In this document: in pieces, positions 1 through 7,871 of the stretch | Layout: each line of letters opens with the position of its first letter | How positions within the stretch are numbered: the stretch's first letter is position 1 | Source of the DNA: a virus | Length of the DNA: 46,349 bases | Virus record (IMG/VR): IMGVR_UViG_3300024236_000007 | Span: 1 to 46,349 of that record | Reading direction: 5' to 3' (one strand) | Translations under genes and position numbers: made by a program | Notes under the pieces: generated by a model | Told to the model about the DNA's origin: nothing | The model's database searches: none | What the model saw: the letters and a program-made list of their open reading frames with translations, nothing else

Positions 1-1
1 T

Positions 2-2390
2 TCTCAAGACGAGGACGCTTTAGCTGCTGAAATAGCTGCAACTAACGCTGATGTTACTTCAATTGATGCTAGAGTTTCTGCTGACCAGGCTGCTTTAGCT
101 TCTGAGATAGCTGACACAAACCAAGATGTTACTGACTTAAATGACAGAGTTGATAATGTTCTTTCTTTAGGAGAGAATGGCAACGGAGTTGTAGAGAGTT
201 TCGTAGAAATGGTAAATGTTGTTACTTCAATTGATACTATCAATGATAACATCGTTACAGACTTAATCGCTTCAACTAATGCTTCTGTATCTTCATTAGA
301 TACTAGAGTTTCTGATTCAGAAGATGCACTAGATGCTGAGATTGCTGCTACTGATGCTGATTTCTTATCATCTGACGCAAGAATTTCTGCTGAAGAAGCT
401 GCTTTAGCTGCTGAGATTGCTGCTACTGATGCTGAAGTTTTATCTTTATCATTAAGAGTTTCTAACGACGAAGATGCTTTAGCTGCTGAAATAGCTGCTA
501 CTGACGCTGATTTTTCATCAGTTGATTCAAGAGTATCTGCTGACGAAGCTGCTTTAGCTGCTGAAATAGCTGCAACTAACGCTGACTTCAATTCTTTAGA
601 CTTAAGAGTTTCTAACGATGAAGACGCTTTAGCTGCTGAGATTGCTTCTACTGATGCTGACTTTGTATCATCTGATGCAAGAGTTTCTACTGAAGAAGCT
701 GCTAGAGCTGCTGCTGATTCTTCATTAACTTCAAGAGTTTCTGACGAAGAAGTTGCTAGAGCTGCTGCTGATTCATCTTTAACTTTTAGAGTTTCTGATG
801 AGGAAGTTTTAAGAGCACAGAAAGATGCTTCATTAGAGGCTAAAATTTCTGCTGACGTTGTTGCTTTACAAGACGAAATCGCTGCTACAAACACTGATTT
901 TACTTCAATCGATAACAGAGTTTCTCAAGACGAATTAGCGCTTTCTTCTGAAATAGCTGCTACTAACGCTGACGTTTCTTCATTAACTTTTAGAGTTTCT
1001 GACGAAGAAGTTTTAAGAGGTCAAAAAGATGGTTCATTAGAATTTAGAATCTCTAACGATGAGGTTGCTTTAGCTAATGAAATTGCTGCAACAAACGCTG
1101 ACTTTACTTCAGTTGATAACAGAGTTTCTGCTGACGAAGCTGCTTTAGCTGCTGAGATTGCTGCAACAAACGCTGACTTTACATCATTAGACTTAAGAGT
1201 TTCTCAAGACGAGGATGCTTTAGCTGCTGAGATTGCTTCAACTAACGCTGACGTTATTTCAATCGATACAGCAATTGCTGACGAAGAAGCTGCAAGAATT
1301 CTTGGAGATAATAACCTACAAGCAAACATTACAGCTGAAGCATTAGCAAGAGCTAACGCCGATACTTCATTAGAGAATAGAATTTCTACTGAAGAAGCTG
1401 CATCTGTTGCTAACAATTCATCTATTGATTTAAGAATCTCTAACGATGAAGTTGCACTTGCTGCTGAAATAGCTGCTACAAATGCTGATGTTACTTCAAT
1501 GGACTCAAGAATGTCTGCTGAAGAAGCTGCTTTAGCTGCTGAAATTTCTGCAACTAACGCTGACGTTACTTCAATTGACGCTAGAGTTTCTGCTGAAATC
1601 GCTGCTACTGATGCTGATGTTAACTCATTAGACTCAAGAGTATCTGCTGACGAAGCTGCTTTAGCTGCTGAAATCGCTGCAACTAACACTGATGTTAGTG
1701 ACTTAAACGATAGAGTTGATAACGTTCTTTCTTTAGGAGAGAATGGAAACGGTGTTGTTGAAAGTTTCGTAGAAATGGTAAACGTTGTTACGTCTATCGA
1801 TACTATCAATGATGGTATTGTTACAGACTTAATCGCGTCGACTAACGCTTCTGTATCTTCATTAGATACTAGAGTTTCTACTGAAATAGCTGACACTAAC
1901 GCTGATGTTGATTCATTAGACGTAAGAGTTTCTACTGAAGAAGCTGCTTTAGCTGCTGAAATAGCTGCTACTAACGCTGACTTTACTTCTTTAGACTTAA
2001 GAGTTTCTAACGACGAAGATGCATTAGCTGCTGAAATCGCTTCTAACGATGCTGATTTCTTATCATCTGATGCAAGAATTTCTGCTGAAGAAGCTGCTTT
2101 AGCTGCTGAAATAGCTGCAACAAATGCTGACTTTACTTCTTTAGACTTAAGAGTTTCACAAGAAGAAGATGCATTAGCTGCTGAGATTGCTGCTACTAAC
2201 GCTGATTTCTTATCATCTGACGCAAGAATTTCTGCTGAAGAAGCTGCTTTAGCTGCTGAAATCGCTGCAACTGACGCTGACTTTACGTCTTTAGACTCAA
2301 GAGTTTCTGCTGACGAAGCTGCATTAGCTGCTGAGATTGCTTCAACTGACGCTGATGTTACATCTATCGATACTAGAATTTCTGATATCG
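2..2390 (+). repeat. Tandem 75-bp (25-residue) coding repeats in the fibre gene
   Basis: About thirty units follow one another in frame with a 75-bp period. They diverge at synonymous and a few non-synonymous positions. Some units are shortened (near 1590 and 1885) or replaced by the motif LxxRVSDEEVxRAxxDxSL (about 700-870 and 980-1060). Conservation of the frame shows selection on the protein. Confidence 0.85.
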
Positions 2391-2665
2391 AAGAAGACAT
2401 TATTGTTGCTGGTGATTTTGCCATGAAAATGGTAAATGGTCCAACTGTTGACGGTGATGCTGTTACTGAAGTAGTTGTTGGAGATATCATCTCTAAATCT
2501 TTAGAGGTCTTTATTAACGGAATCCAGTATTTCGAAGGTACAGATGCTACTGGAGATATACAGGTAACTGTTGCTAACGGGAATACTACTATTAAAGTAG
2601 ACCCTGCTAGATTCGACCTAGATTCAAACGATGAAATCGTTTTCAGATACACTAAATTATCGTAA
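2..2665 (+). CDS. Repetitive phage fibre protein, 5'-truncated by the window edge
   Basis: The reading frame is open from base 2, so the ATG at 209 is internal and the true start lies upstream. The visible 887 residues are almost entirely 25-residue repeats of the type ALAAEIAATDADF followed by S-D-x-R-V/I-S-x-D/E-E-A. They are rich in Ala, Ser, Asp and Glu, with hydrophobic residues spaced as in a trimeric coiled coil or shaft. The last 85 or so residues, from about base 2410, are non-repetitive and look like a beta-rich tip (VFINGIQYFEGTD, then a V/I/T-rich stretch), typical of a phage fibre end. No receptor specificity can be read. The gene ends TAATAG and is followed by a strong terminator. 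Similar Ala/Ser/Asp repeats are common in fibres of large myoviruses. Role as long fibre or whisker is inferred. Confidence 0.85.
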   Translation, partial: SQDEDALAAEIAATNADVTSIDARVSADQAALASEIADTNQDVTDLNDRVDNVLSLGENGNGVVESFVEMVNVVTSIDTINDNIVTDLIASTNASVSSLDTRVSDSEDALDAEIAATDADFLSSDARISAEEAALAAEIAATDAEVLSLSLRVSNDEDALAAEIAATDADFSSVDSRVSADEAALAAEIAATNADFNSLDLRVSNDEDALAAEIASTDADFVSSDARVSTEEAARAAADSSLTSRVSDEEVARAAADSSLTFRVSDEEVLRAQKDASLEAKISADVVALQDEIAATNTDFTSIDNRVSQDELALSSEIAATNADVSSLTFRVSDEEVLRGQKDGSLEFRISNDEVALANEIAATNADFTSVDNRVSADEAALAAEIAATNADFTSLDLRVSQDEDALAAEIASTNADVISIDTAIADEEAARILGDNNLQANITAEALARANADTSLENRISTEEAASVANNSSIDLRISNDEVALAAEIAATNADVTSMDSRMSAEEAALAAEISATNADVTSIDARVSAEIAATDADVNSLDSRVSADEAALAAEIAATNTDVSDLNDRVDNVLSLGENGNGVVESFVEMVNVVTSIDTINDGIVTDLIASTNASVSSLDTRVSTEIADTNADVDSLDVRVSTEEAALAAEIAATNADFTSLDLRVSNDEDALAAEIASNDADFLSSDARISAEEAALAAEIAATNADFTSLDLRVSQEEDALAAEIAATNADFLSSDARISAEEAALAAEIAATDADFTSLDSRVSADEAALAAEIASTDADVTSIDTRISDIEEDIIVAGDFAMKMVNGPTVDGDAVTEVVVGDIISKSLEVFINGIQYFEGTDATGDIQVTVANGNTTIKVDPARFDLDSNDEIVFRYTKLS
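1691..1881 (+). repeat. Second copy of a non-canonical fibre module; the first copy is at 125-315
   Basis: About 190 bp encoding a spacer that starts DLNDRVDNVLSLGENG and ends ASVSSLDTRVS occurs twice, 1566 bp apart, with only a few changed bases. It breaks the 25-residue pattern at both sites. The pair implies that a block of about 1.5 kb was duplicated within the gene. Confidence 0.8.
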
Positions 2666-2688
2666 TAGATATTTAAGTTAAACTGGAG

Positions 2689-2713
2689 AAGGGGCCTTAG
2701 GGCCCCTTTTTTT
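2689..2713 (+). terminator. Strong intrinsic terminator after the fibre gene
   Basis: Stem AAGGGGCC / GGCCCCTT around loop TTAG, followed by a run of seven T. It is the most GC-rich hairpin in the window and lies 23 bp after the fibre stop codon. Confidence 0.93.
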
Positions 2714-2734
2714 ATGAACAAAAATACCATGATA

Positions 2735-2746
2735 CATATAATAATT
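2735..2746 (+). promoter_or_regulatory. Putative promoter, CATATAA-N5-ATG type
   Basis: CATATAA is followed by TAATT and then the ATG at 2747. The same element with the same 5-nt spacing precedes 7116 and 13224. The position just after a terminator supports a new transcript start. Such a short distance would give a leaderless or nearly leaderless mRNA. Inferred from sequence only. Confidence 0.5.
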
Positions 2747-3919
2747 ATGAAGATAGGAATTACAATTTCGTTCCATGAAGACTACTCGATATGGTCAAAT
2801 GGTATTCAATTAAATGCGCTAATGCTTGCAGAAACTTTTTCTAAAATAGAAGGAGTTGAAGTTTGTTTTCTAAATATAGCTAAATGTTCTGAAGAAAAGA
2901 TTCCATGGTCTACTAAAGAATTTCCAACTTATTATTTATATGATAAGTATTTAGATGTTGATTTACTTGTATTTTTGGGTGGAAGAATTCAAAAACAATA
3001 TGTAGACGCTTTTAAAAGACAAAAAGATAAAAAAGTCATTTTTTATAAATGTGGGAATGAATTTATAGTTAATCTTGAAAAAAATCTATTTGGTGAAGAT
3101 TTAGAAGAAAATGGGCAATTGGAAAGTATATATGGTTGTGATGAAATATGGTATGTTCCTCAACAACATGAAACTAATAAAAATTATTTTGAGTGTCTTT
3201 ATAGAACAGAAGCAAGACCAGTTCCTTTTGTCTATAGCCCAAGATGGTTAAATGAAGATATAGAGAAAAAAGAAAAGATTTACAAAAAAAGTATGCACTA
3301 TAGCAATACTGGGGAGCCTAAGAGAATATCTATAATGGAGCCTAATATGAATATAGTAAAATATGCAATGTATCCCCTAATGGTAGCAGAAACGTACTAT
3401 AGAAGCAATCCAGAAAAAATAAAGGAAGTTAATATTGTTGGTGGTGATAGAATAAGTAAAAAGCAGAATTTTTTATCTGTTGTAAATACATTCGATTTAA
3501 AAAGAGATAAAAAGCTGTTTGTAGAAGGAAGACAAGTTACCAGTTCATTTTTAGGTAACTATTCAGACATTTTAATATGTCACCAAATGATGAACCCTTT
3601 AAATTACATATATTTAGATGCAGCTTGGATGGGCTATCCTGTAATTCACAACGCAGAATATGTAAAAGATTTAGGATATTATTATCACGGAAATGAAGTC
3701 AAATCCGGCGCTAAAAAATTAAAAGATGTTATTGAGCATTTTGATGAAGATAAAGAATATAATAAAAGACAAGAAAAGGTATTCAAAAGATTTGATAATG
3801 TTTCTGGTGAAATGGTATCCCAATATGATAGGTTAATTAAAAATCTTTTTGATAATAAAAATTTAATGCTTGATTCTAGTTTTGATTTCATGAAAAATAA
3901 ATATGTATGGCCAAACTAA
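2747..3919 (+). CDS. DUF2827 family, glycosyltransferase-like protein
   Basis: A 390-residue protein that matches my recollection of the DUF2827 family along its whole length. The N-terminus is KIGITISFHEDYSIWSNGIQ. The middle has CDEIWYVPQ and PVPFVYSPRW, then ISIMEPNMNIVKYAMYP, and the C-terminal half has DAAWMGYPVIHNAEYVKDLG with a Gly/Tyr/His-rich tail. DUF2827 proteins look like GT-B glycosyltransferases (late-acting Asn/Glu and Gly residues in the C-terminal lobe), but I know of no established substrate. An ATG at 2714 in the same frame sits inside the T-run of the terminator, so I prefer ATG 2747, which also fits the family N-terminus. It is first in a run of three overlapping genes and follows the fibre gene. 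A role in sugar modification of the virion or host surface is inferred. Confidence 0.8.
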   Translation: MKIGITISFHEDYSIWSNGIQLNALMLAETFSKIEGVEVCFLNIAKCSEEKIPWSTKEFPTYYLYDKYLDVDLLVFLGGRIQKQYVDAFKRQKDKKVIFYKCGNEFIVNLEKNLFGEDLEENGQLESIYGCDEIWYVPQQHETNKNYFECLYRTEARPVPFVYSPRWLNEDIEKKEKIYKKSMHYSNTGEPKRISIMEPNMNIVKYAMYPLMVAETYYRSNPEKIKEVNIVGGDRISKKQNFLSVVNTFDLKRDKKLFVEGRQVTSSFLGNYSDILICHQMMNPLNYIYLDAAWMGYPVIHNAEYVKDLGYYYHGNEVKSGAKKLKDVIEHFDEDKEYNKRQEKVFKRFDNVSGEMVSQYDRLIKNLFDNKNLMLDSSFDFMKNKYVWPN

Positions 3920-4500
3920 AAATGAAAGACTATAAAGAGAACGTTATAAAGATATACGAAAAATCTAACTTGCCATTAAAGTTAGAGTTAACTTCTAAAA
4001 CAGTAAGTGAACTTATCATTAAAATAAGAAAATTAGATGCTTATAGAATTTCAATAGGTGCAAACAATTCTATATTTGATTTAAACCCACAATATGGTAA
4101 AACACTTGCTCATTTATCAAGTGCTAATAGTTTTTTTAAGAAAATAAGTTTTATTTATGAAAAAGATTTATTTGAGAATGTATCTGATCTTTTCCAAAAA
4201 ATAAAATTAGAATCTGACCAAAATTGGAGCGGCAATAGTAAAGATTTTTTTAAAATAAAAGAATTTGCAAGCGTCAATATAAGTGTAGATTCTCTTACAA
4301 ACAACAGCGAAATCATAAATCATGTTTGGAGTTGTCTAAAACCTAATCAACTTTTAATAACTACCAAAGATATATTAAACACTTACCCGATAGATACAAT
4401 AGACGCCAGCTTTATAGGTTTAAAAACTAAAGTAAAACTTCATATTTATAGAAAACCATGGGTAAATAATGGAATACCTAGTAGATTTGGGGTAGCATGA
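3907..4500 (+). CDS. Unknown protein (197 aa)
   Basis: I do not recognise this family. The start overlaps the end of the DUF2827 gene by 13 bp and the stop overlaps the next start as ATGA, so it belongs to the same operon and is probably translated by coupling. The protein is soluble, Lys/Ser/Asn-rich, with alternating helical and strand-like segments. Residues 52-66 (IGANNSIFDLNPQYG) loosely recall the first strand-loop of a Rossmann fold. This is too weak to call a methyltransferase. By context it could act with the glycosyltransferase-like neighbour. Confidence 0.75.
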   Translation: MAKLKMKDYKENVIKIYEKSNLPLKLELTSKTVSELIIKIRKLDAYRISIGANNSIFDLNPQYGKTLAHLSSANSFFKKISFIYEKDLFENVSDLFQKIKLESDQNWSGNSKDFFKIKEFASVNISVDSLTNNSEIINHVWSCLKPNQLLITTKDILNTYPIDTIDASFIGLKTKVKLHIYRKPWVNNGIPSRFGVA

Positions 4501-4787
4501 AAATTTCTATAAAGTCCATTATTGATTTTGTTCAAGGTAATTCTAGATTTTTAGGAGCCCAGTTTAATTTTCTAGCAACCCATAAAAAAGAGCAGGTTTT
4601 GTATAGAGCTGAAATTTGCAAAGAAACGTGTTTGAAAAATAGAACATGTGAGGTTTGTGGTTGTAGAGTACCAGGAAGACTATATTCTAATTCATCATGT
4701 AATGGTGGTAGTAAATTTCCGGACTTAATGTTAAAATCAGATTGGGAAAAGTTTAAAAAAGATAATGATTTAAAATTTAAACTATAA
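4497..4787 (+). CDS. Small Cys-rich, probably zinc-binding protein (96 aa)
   Basis: Residues 41-65 hold C-x3-C-x5-C-x2-C-x-C followed by a further Cys (about residue 64), a likely zinc-binding knuckle. The segment CKETCLKNRTCEVCGCRVPG resembles small phage proteins that carry a Cys cluster before a lysine-rich end. No enzymatic motif is seen. The start overlaps the preceding stop (ATGA). It ends the short operon and converges on the minus-strand gene with a 6-bp overlap of the coding ends. Function unknown. Confidence 0.75.
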   Translation: MKISIKSIIDFVQGNSRFLGAQFNFLATHKKEQVLYRAEICKETCLKNRTCEVCGCRVPGRLYSNSSCNGGSKFPDLMLKSDWEKFKKDNDLKFKL

Positions 4788-5351
4788 ATCTTCTAGATTT
4801 TTACCTTTTGTTAGCTCGACAAACTTTTTTATAAACACTTCTTTTTCTTTTTCTTCTTTTAACACAAATTCATAGTACCAAGCTGCAGTTCCCTGAATTT
4901 CATCTATCATATTCTGAATATCGATACATGATTTTTCTATTTCTTCAATATCTTCTTCGAAGTCAGAAACATCAATGTCTAATTTTACAGCACATACAAT
5001 TAATGGAGTAGGTTCTCCTAAGTCATAAGATTCGGTACATATTTCATATATTGACCTTAATTCTAGTTTTTCAGTTTCAGATAAATTTTCAGATATTTTA
5101 TCAGGATGGCATTTTAAAACAATTTTTCTAAACAATTTTTTATATTTAGAAGACATTTCAACATGTTCTTTCTCTTCATCTTCATCTTCATCATTACCAT
5201 CCGGTAAATATTGATCTGCATTATCAGAACCAGAAAGTGCTTTATTAAAACTTCTTGTTGCCTCAGATAACATTTCTTGTATATCTATAAGTTCCTCACT
5301 TAAATATTCATATTTTCTGACAAGTCTTTTGAAGTTCGATTTTTGAGCCAT
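4782..5351 (-). CDS. J-domain protein with acidic linker, the only minus-strand gene
   Basis: A 189-residue protein starting at ATG 5351 (MAQKSNF). A longer frame begins at 5429, but its extra N-terminus is low-complexity and would overlap the divergent gene at 5412. Residues 1-40 form a helix, 50-63 an Asp/Glu-rich linker, and 70-125 a J-domain-like unit with the HPD tripeptide at 82-84 in KCHPDKI, preceded by a basic helix KKLFRKIVLK. The C-terminal part is acidic and helical. J-domains stimulate DnaK-type Hsp70 ATPase, and the flanks usually select the client. It lies alone on the minus strand between convergent and divergent plus-strand genes, so it must have its own promoter in 5352-5411. 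Partner and client are unknown. Confidence 0.85.
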   Translation of the reverse strand: MAQKSNFKRLVRKYEYLSEELIDIQEMLSEATRSFNKALSGSDNADQYLPDGNDEDEDEEKEHVEMSSKYKKLFRKIVLKCHPDKISENLSETEKLELRSIYEICTESYDLGEPTPLIVCAVKLDIDVSDFEEDIEEIEKSCIDIQNMIDEIQGTAAWYYEFVLKEEKEKEVFIKKFVELTKGKNLEDL

Positions 5352-5374
5352 ATCATTATATATTAAATTAAAAA

Positions 5375-5384
5375 GATATATAAA
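5375..5384 (+). promoter_or_regulatory. Putative phage promoter, ATATATAA type
   Basis: GATATATAAA in the 60-bp divergent gap, with 28 nt between ATATATAA (5376-5383) and ATG 5412. Six other copies lie 18-28 nt before genes in this window. The A/T-rich element is partly palindromic and might also serve the minus-strand gene. Confidence 0.5.
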
Positions 5385-5411
5385 CAAATAGAATAAAGTG
5401 TACAAGTTTTC

Positions 5412-6125
5412 ATGAACAATATTAGGCAAAAACAGATTGAAGATCTGGTCTTTGATATTTCTCGCTTATATATGGCTTCTGATGTTTTTAACAGAGAAAC
5501 CACATATACATTAGGAACTCCTGGAGAAGGTGAGGCACATCTAGATAATCAAACTGCAAACTTAGCTACTACACTTATTATTCATACAAAAGATTTAATT
5601 ACCGGAAATAGGTTTACAAACCTAGAATCATTTCAAAAACACGACACTTTAATCATACAAACCTCTTCCGGTGAAATAGCAAAATACAATATAATATCAA
5701 TTCGATCAGATGTTGATTCTTCTAACGAAGGTCACTTTATTCTAACTATTCAACATTCTTTCGGTTATAGTGCAAACTTTTCTACAGAAAAGATGAGCTA
5801 TTATTTAAGAAGGTCAGCATCTGATTATTTGATACCAGACTTAAATGCAGAACTTACTTTCTTTCAAAATAGAATTGACGTTAGATTGTTAATGGAAACT
5901 ATGCTAAGATCAGATGGAGATAATTCTAAGAAAAAGGTATTTAATGAAACTTTAAGTTCTTCAGTAACTACTATAACTCATGATATGAATGATGAGGATG
6001 TTATAGTTCAAGTTGTAAACCCATCAGGCAGTGTAGTAGATGCTACTATTAACAATTTCAAATCTAATTCAGTGGACATAACAGTTGGCTCTTCTGGAAC
6101 TTATAAAATAATAATCATATCATAA
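5412..6125 (+). CDS. Probable virion structural protein (237 aa)
   Basis: No specific family is recognised. The N-terminal 150 residues alternate strands and turns with a Gly/Thr-rich start (TYTLGTPGEGEAHLDNQ). The last 60 residues form a compact beta-module (VIVQVVNPSGSVVDATI, then SVDITVGSSGTYKIIIIS). I associate this module with C-terminal domains of phage tail or fibre proteins. It starts after the divergent promoter and ends one base before the ATP-grasp gene, so the two are probably cotranscribed. Structural role is an inference from the C-terminal module. Confidence 0.65.
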   Translation: MNNIRQKQIEDLVFDISRLYMASDVFNRETTYTLGTPGEGEAHLDNQTANLATTLIIHTKDLITGNRFTNLESFQKHDTLIIQTSSGEIAKYNIISIRSDVDSSNEGHFILTIQHSFGYSANFSTEKMSYYLRRSASDYLIPDLNAELTFFQNRIDVRLLMETMLRSDGDNSKKKVFNETLSSSVTTITHDMNDEDVIVQVVNPSGSVVDATINNFKSNSVDITVGSSGTYKIIIIS

Positions 6126-6126
6126 A

Positions 6127-7086
6127 ATGAAAAAATTAAAATTATTTGAACAATATCTTAACGAAAAGAAAGACGAAGATTTATTTAAAGTATGTTTATT
6201 GTACGATCCTGATTATGGGCATAGATTTTGGTCTTATAAAGACTATTCAACTGATAAGTTTTTTGTAAAATTAACTCCAGAAGAATACAAGAAAAATAAA
6301 GATGTAGATAAGTCTCTACCTGTTTTAAATTACAATGCTGATTTTACTCAAAAATTAATTGATGATGGTAAAATAGACCCTAAAAATGTATATAATTTAC
6401 CGGATGCCGTCAAACAATCAAATAAAGATAATTTTCATAAATTAATGGATGGTACACCATGGGTTCCTAAAACATGTCACGACTCTAAAAAAGCACTCAA
6501 AGATATAGGATTTCCAATGATAGCAAAACCAAGTGAAGGTCATAGTGGAGAAGGAATTACAGTGTTAAAGAATCAAAAAGAATTCGACAGTGCAGATCAT
6601 TCTAAACTTGATGTTTATAGTGAATACGTTGATAAAACTGAAGAGCATAGATTTTTTGTATTTAAAGGTAAGATTTGGTTTTGGCAAGAAAGAACTCCAA
6701 CTAATGATAAAGCAAAAACTGGTAAAGGAGATTCAGACGAAAGAATGATGTTTGATTATAAACGTAGAAAACTAGAAAAATTACCACAAGATTATCAAAA
6801 AGTATCTGATGAGGTTTCTAAAATTTTTAAAGATTTACCTTATTTATGTTTGGACATGATGAAAGATAAATCTGGAAAAGTATATGTAATTGAAACTAAT
6901 GCAATGCCAGGAGTTCCATTTGATTCTACAGTAGAAGCATACAAACTTATCTTTAAAGACTTTTATAAAAGAGAACCCAGTAAAGAGTGCTGTGATGAAC
7001 TTCAAAAATGTGCGGACCACATGAATAAGAAAACTATAGATGGTTATAGAAAGTATGATAAAGGTAGATTTTCAGTAGAAAAATAA
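6127..7086 (+). CDS. ATP-grasp ligase-like enzyme (319 aa)
   Basis: The ATP-grasp fold is visible: residues 129-145 give GFPMIAKPSEGHSGEGI, the lysine and glycine-rich loop that binds ATP. Residues 163-167 (VYSEY) and 240-262 (LCLDMMKDKSGKVYVIE then TNAMPG) supply the acidic metal ligands, E256 and N258. Members of this superfamily make peptide or amide-like bonds through acylphosphate intermediates, as RimK or D-Ala ligase do. The acceptor cannot be predicted. The N-terminus MKKLKLFEQYLNEKK recalls the T4 capsid-targeting sequence and contains LNE, a possible prohead-protease site. The protein could therefore be packaged, which is inference. Start and stop are tightly packed with neighbours (1 bp upstream). 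Confidence 0.85.
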   Translation: MKKLKLFEQYLNEKKDEDLFKVCLLYDPDYGHRFWSYKDYSTDKFFVKLTPEEYKKNKDVDKSLPVLNYNADFTQKLIDDGKIDPKNVYNLPDAVKQSNKDNFHKLMDGTPWVPKTCHDSKKALKDIGFPMIAKPSEGHSGEGITVLKNQKEFDSADHSKLDVYSEYVDKTEEHRFFVFKGKIWFWQERTPTNDKAKTGKGDSDERMMFDYKRRKLEKLPQDYQKVSDEVSKIFKDLPYLCLDMMKDKSGKVYVIETNAMPGVPFDSTVEAYKLIFKDFYKREPSKECCDELQKCADHMNKKTIDGYRKYDKGRFSVEK

Positions 7087-7103
7087 ACTTTCATCTTTAT
7101 TCG

Positions 7104-7115
7104 CATATAAGATAT
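7104..7115 (+). promoter_or_regulatory. Putative promoter, CATATAA-N5-ATG type
   Basis: CATATAA, then GATAT, then ATG 7116. The upstream TAAACTTT (7084-7091) lies 12 nt before CATATAA, exactly as at 13192-13218. The TAA of that block is the stop codon of the preceding gene in both cases. Confidence 0.5.
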
Positions 7116-7871
7116 ATGTACACTAAAGACCAACTTAAAAGACTTATTTTTATAGACATTGAAACTTCAAGTGGATATGAAGATTATGCAACATTTTCGG
7201 CGAGACATCCAAAAGAAATAAAATTCTGGAATAGAAAGGCTGAACAGTTAAGAGATACTAAAGACCTCAAAGATAAGACAGATTCTGAATTATACGAAAC
7301 CCATGCCGCTCTCTATCCAGAATTTGGAAGAATTGTTTGTATTTCTATAGGACAAATTAGATTCGATCAGTTTGATAAACCTGAATTTTTAGCAAAATCT
7401 TTTTATGGAGAAGATGAAAGAAATAATATATTAGATTTTATTAATTTTTCTAGGGCAATTTTCAATAAAGTTCCAGATGTTAAATTTGTAGGACATAACG
7501 TTAAGAATTTTGACATGCCATATATAATGAAAAAGGCATTTATCTACAATATTAAAATACCTGCAAGATTTCATTTTCATGATGTTAAACCATGGGAAAA
7601 CTGTTTAGTAGATACTCTTAATCTCTGGAGGTCATCAGGTATAGGCTACGTATCTTTAGAACATTTGACTATATTATTAAATGTAGACAATCCAAAAGAA
7701 GCTGAAGTTTACGAAAATGAACACGGTGGTATTGCTAGAGCTTTTTGGAATGATAAACTTGAAGAACTTAAAGATTATTGCGAAGAAGACATTAAAGCAA
7801 CTGCTAATATTTTACTTAGATTGTCTCAACATGATATAATTACTGAAAAGACAGGGATAAATAAAGTATGA
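7116..7871 (+). CDS. DEDDy-type 3'-5' exonuclease (251 aa)
   Basis: A DnaQ/PolB-exonuclease fold with all three Exo motifs. Exo I is FIDIETSSG with D14 and E16. Exo II is GHNVKNFDMPYI with D133. Exo III is YCEEDIKAT with Y221 and D225, which places it in the DEDDy subgroup. It resembles the family described as predicted 3'-5' exonuclease related to the PolB exo domain. It is a stand-alone exonuclease, since no polymerase domain follows. Likely roles are proofreading in trans or host nucleic acid degradation. It has its own promoter-like element and overlaps the next gene by ATGA. Confidence 0.88.
   Translation: MYTKDQLKRLIFIDIETSSGYEDYATFSARHPKEIKFWNRKAEQLRDTKDLKDKTDSELYETHAALYPEFGRIVCISIGQIRFDQFDKPEFLAKSFYGEDERNNILDFINFSRAIFNKVPDVKFVGHNVKNFDMPYIMKKAFIYNIKIPARFHFHDVKPWENCLVDTLNLWRSSGIGYVSLEHLTILLNVDNPKEAEVYENEHGGIARAFWNDKLEELKDYCEEDIKATANILLRLSQHDIITEKTGINKV

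Noticed and set aside
2-2390. CRISPR-like array in the fibre repeats
   Set aside because: The 75-bp units are contiguous, in frame and lack spacers.
4-2730. Long minus-strand frames opposite the fibre gene (about 296 and 508 codons)
   Set aside because: They arise because the repetitive plus-strand codons (GCT, GAA, TCT) lack stops in the complement. Their sequences mirror the repeats, and the second crosses the terminator.
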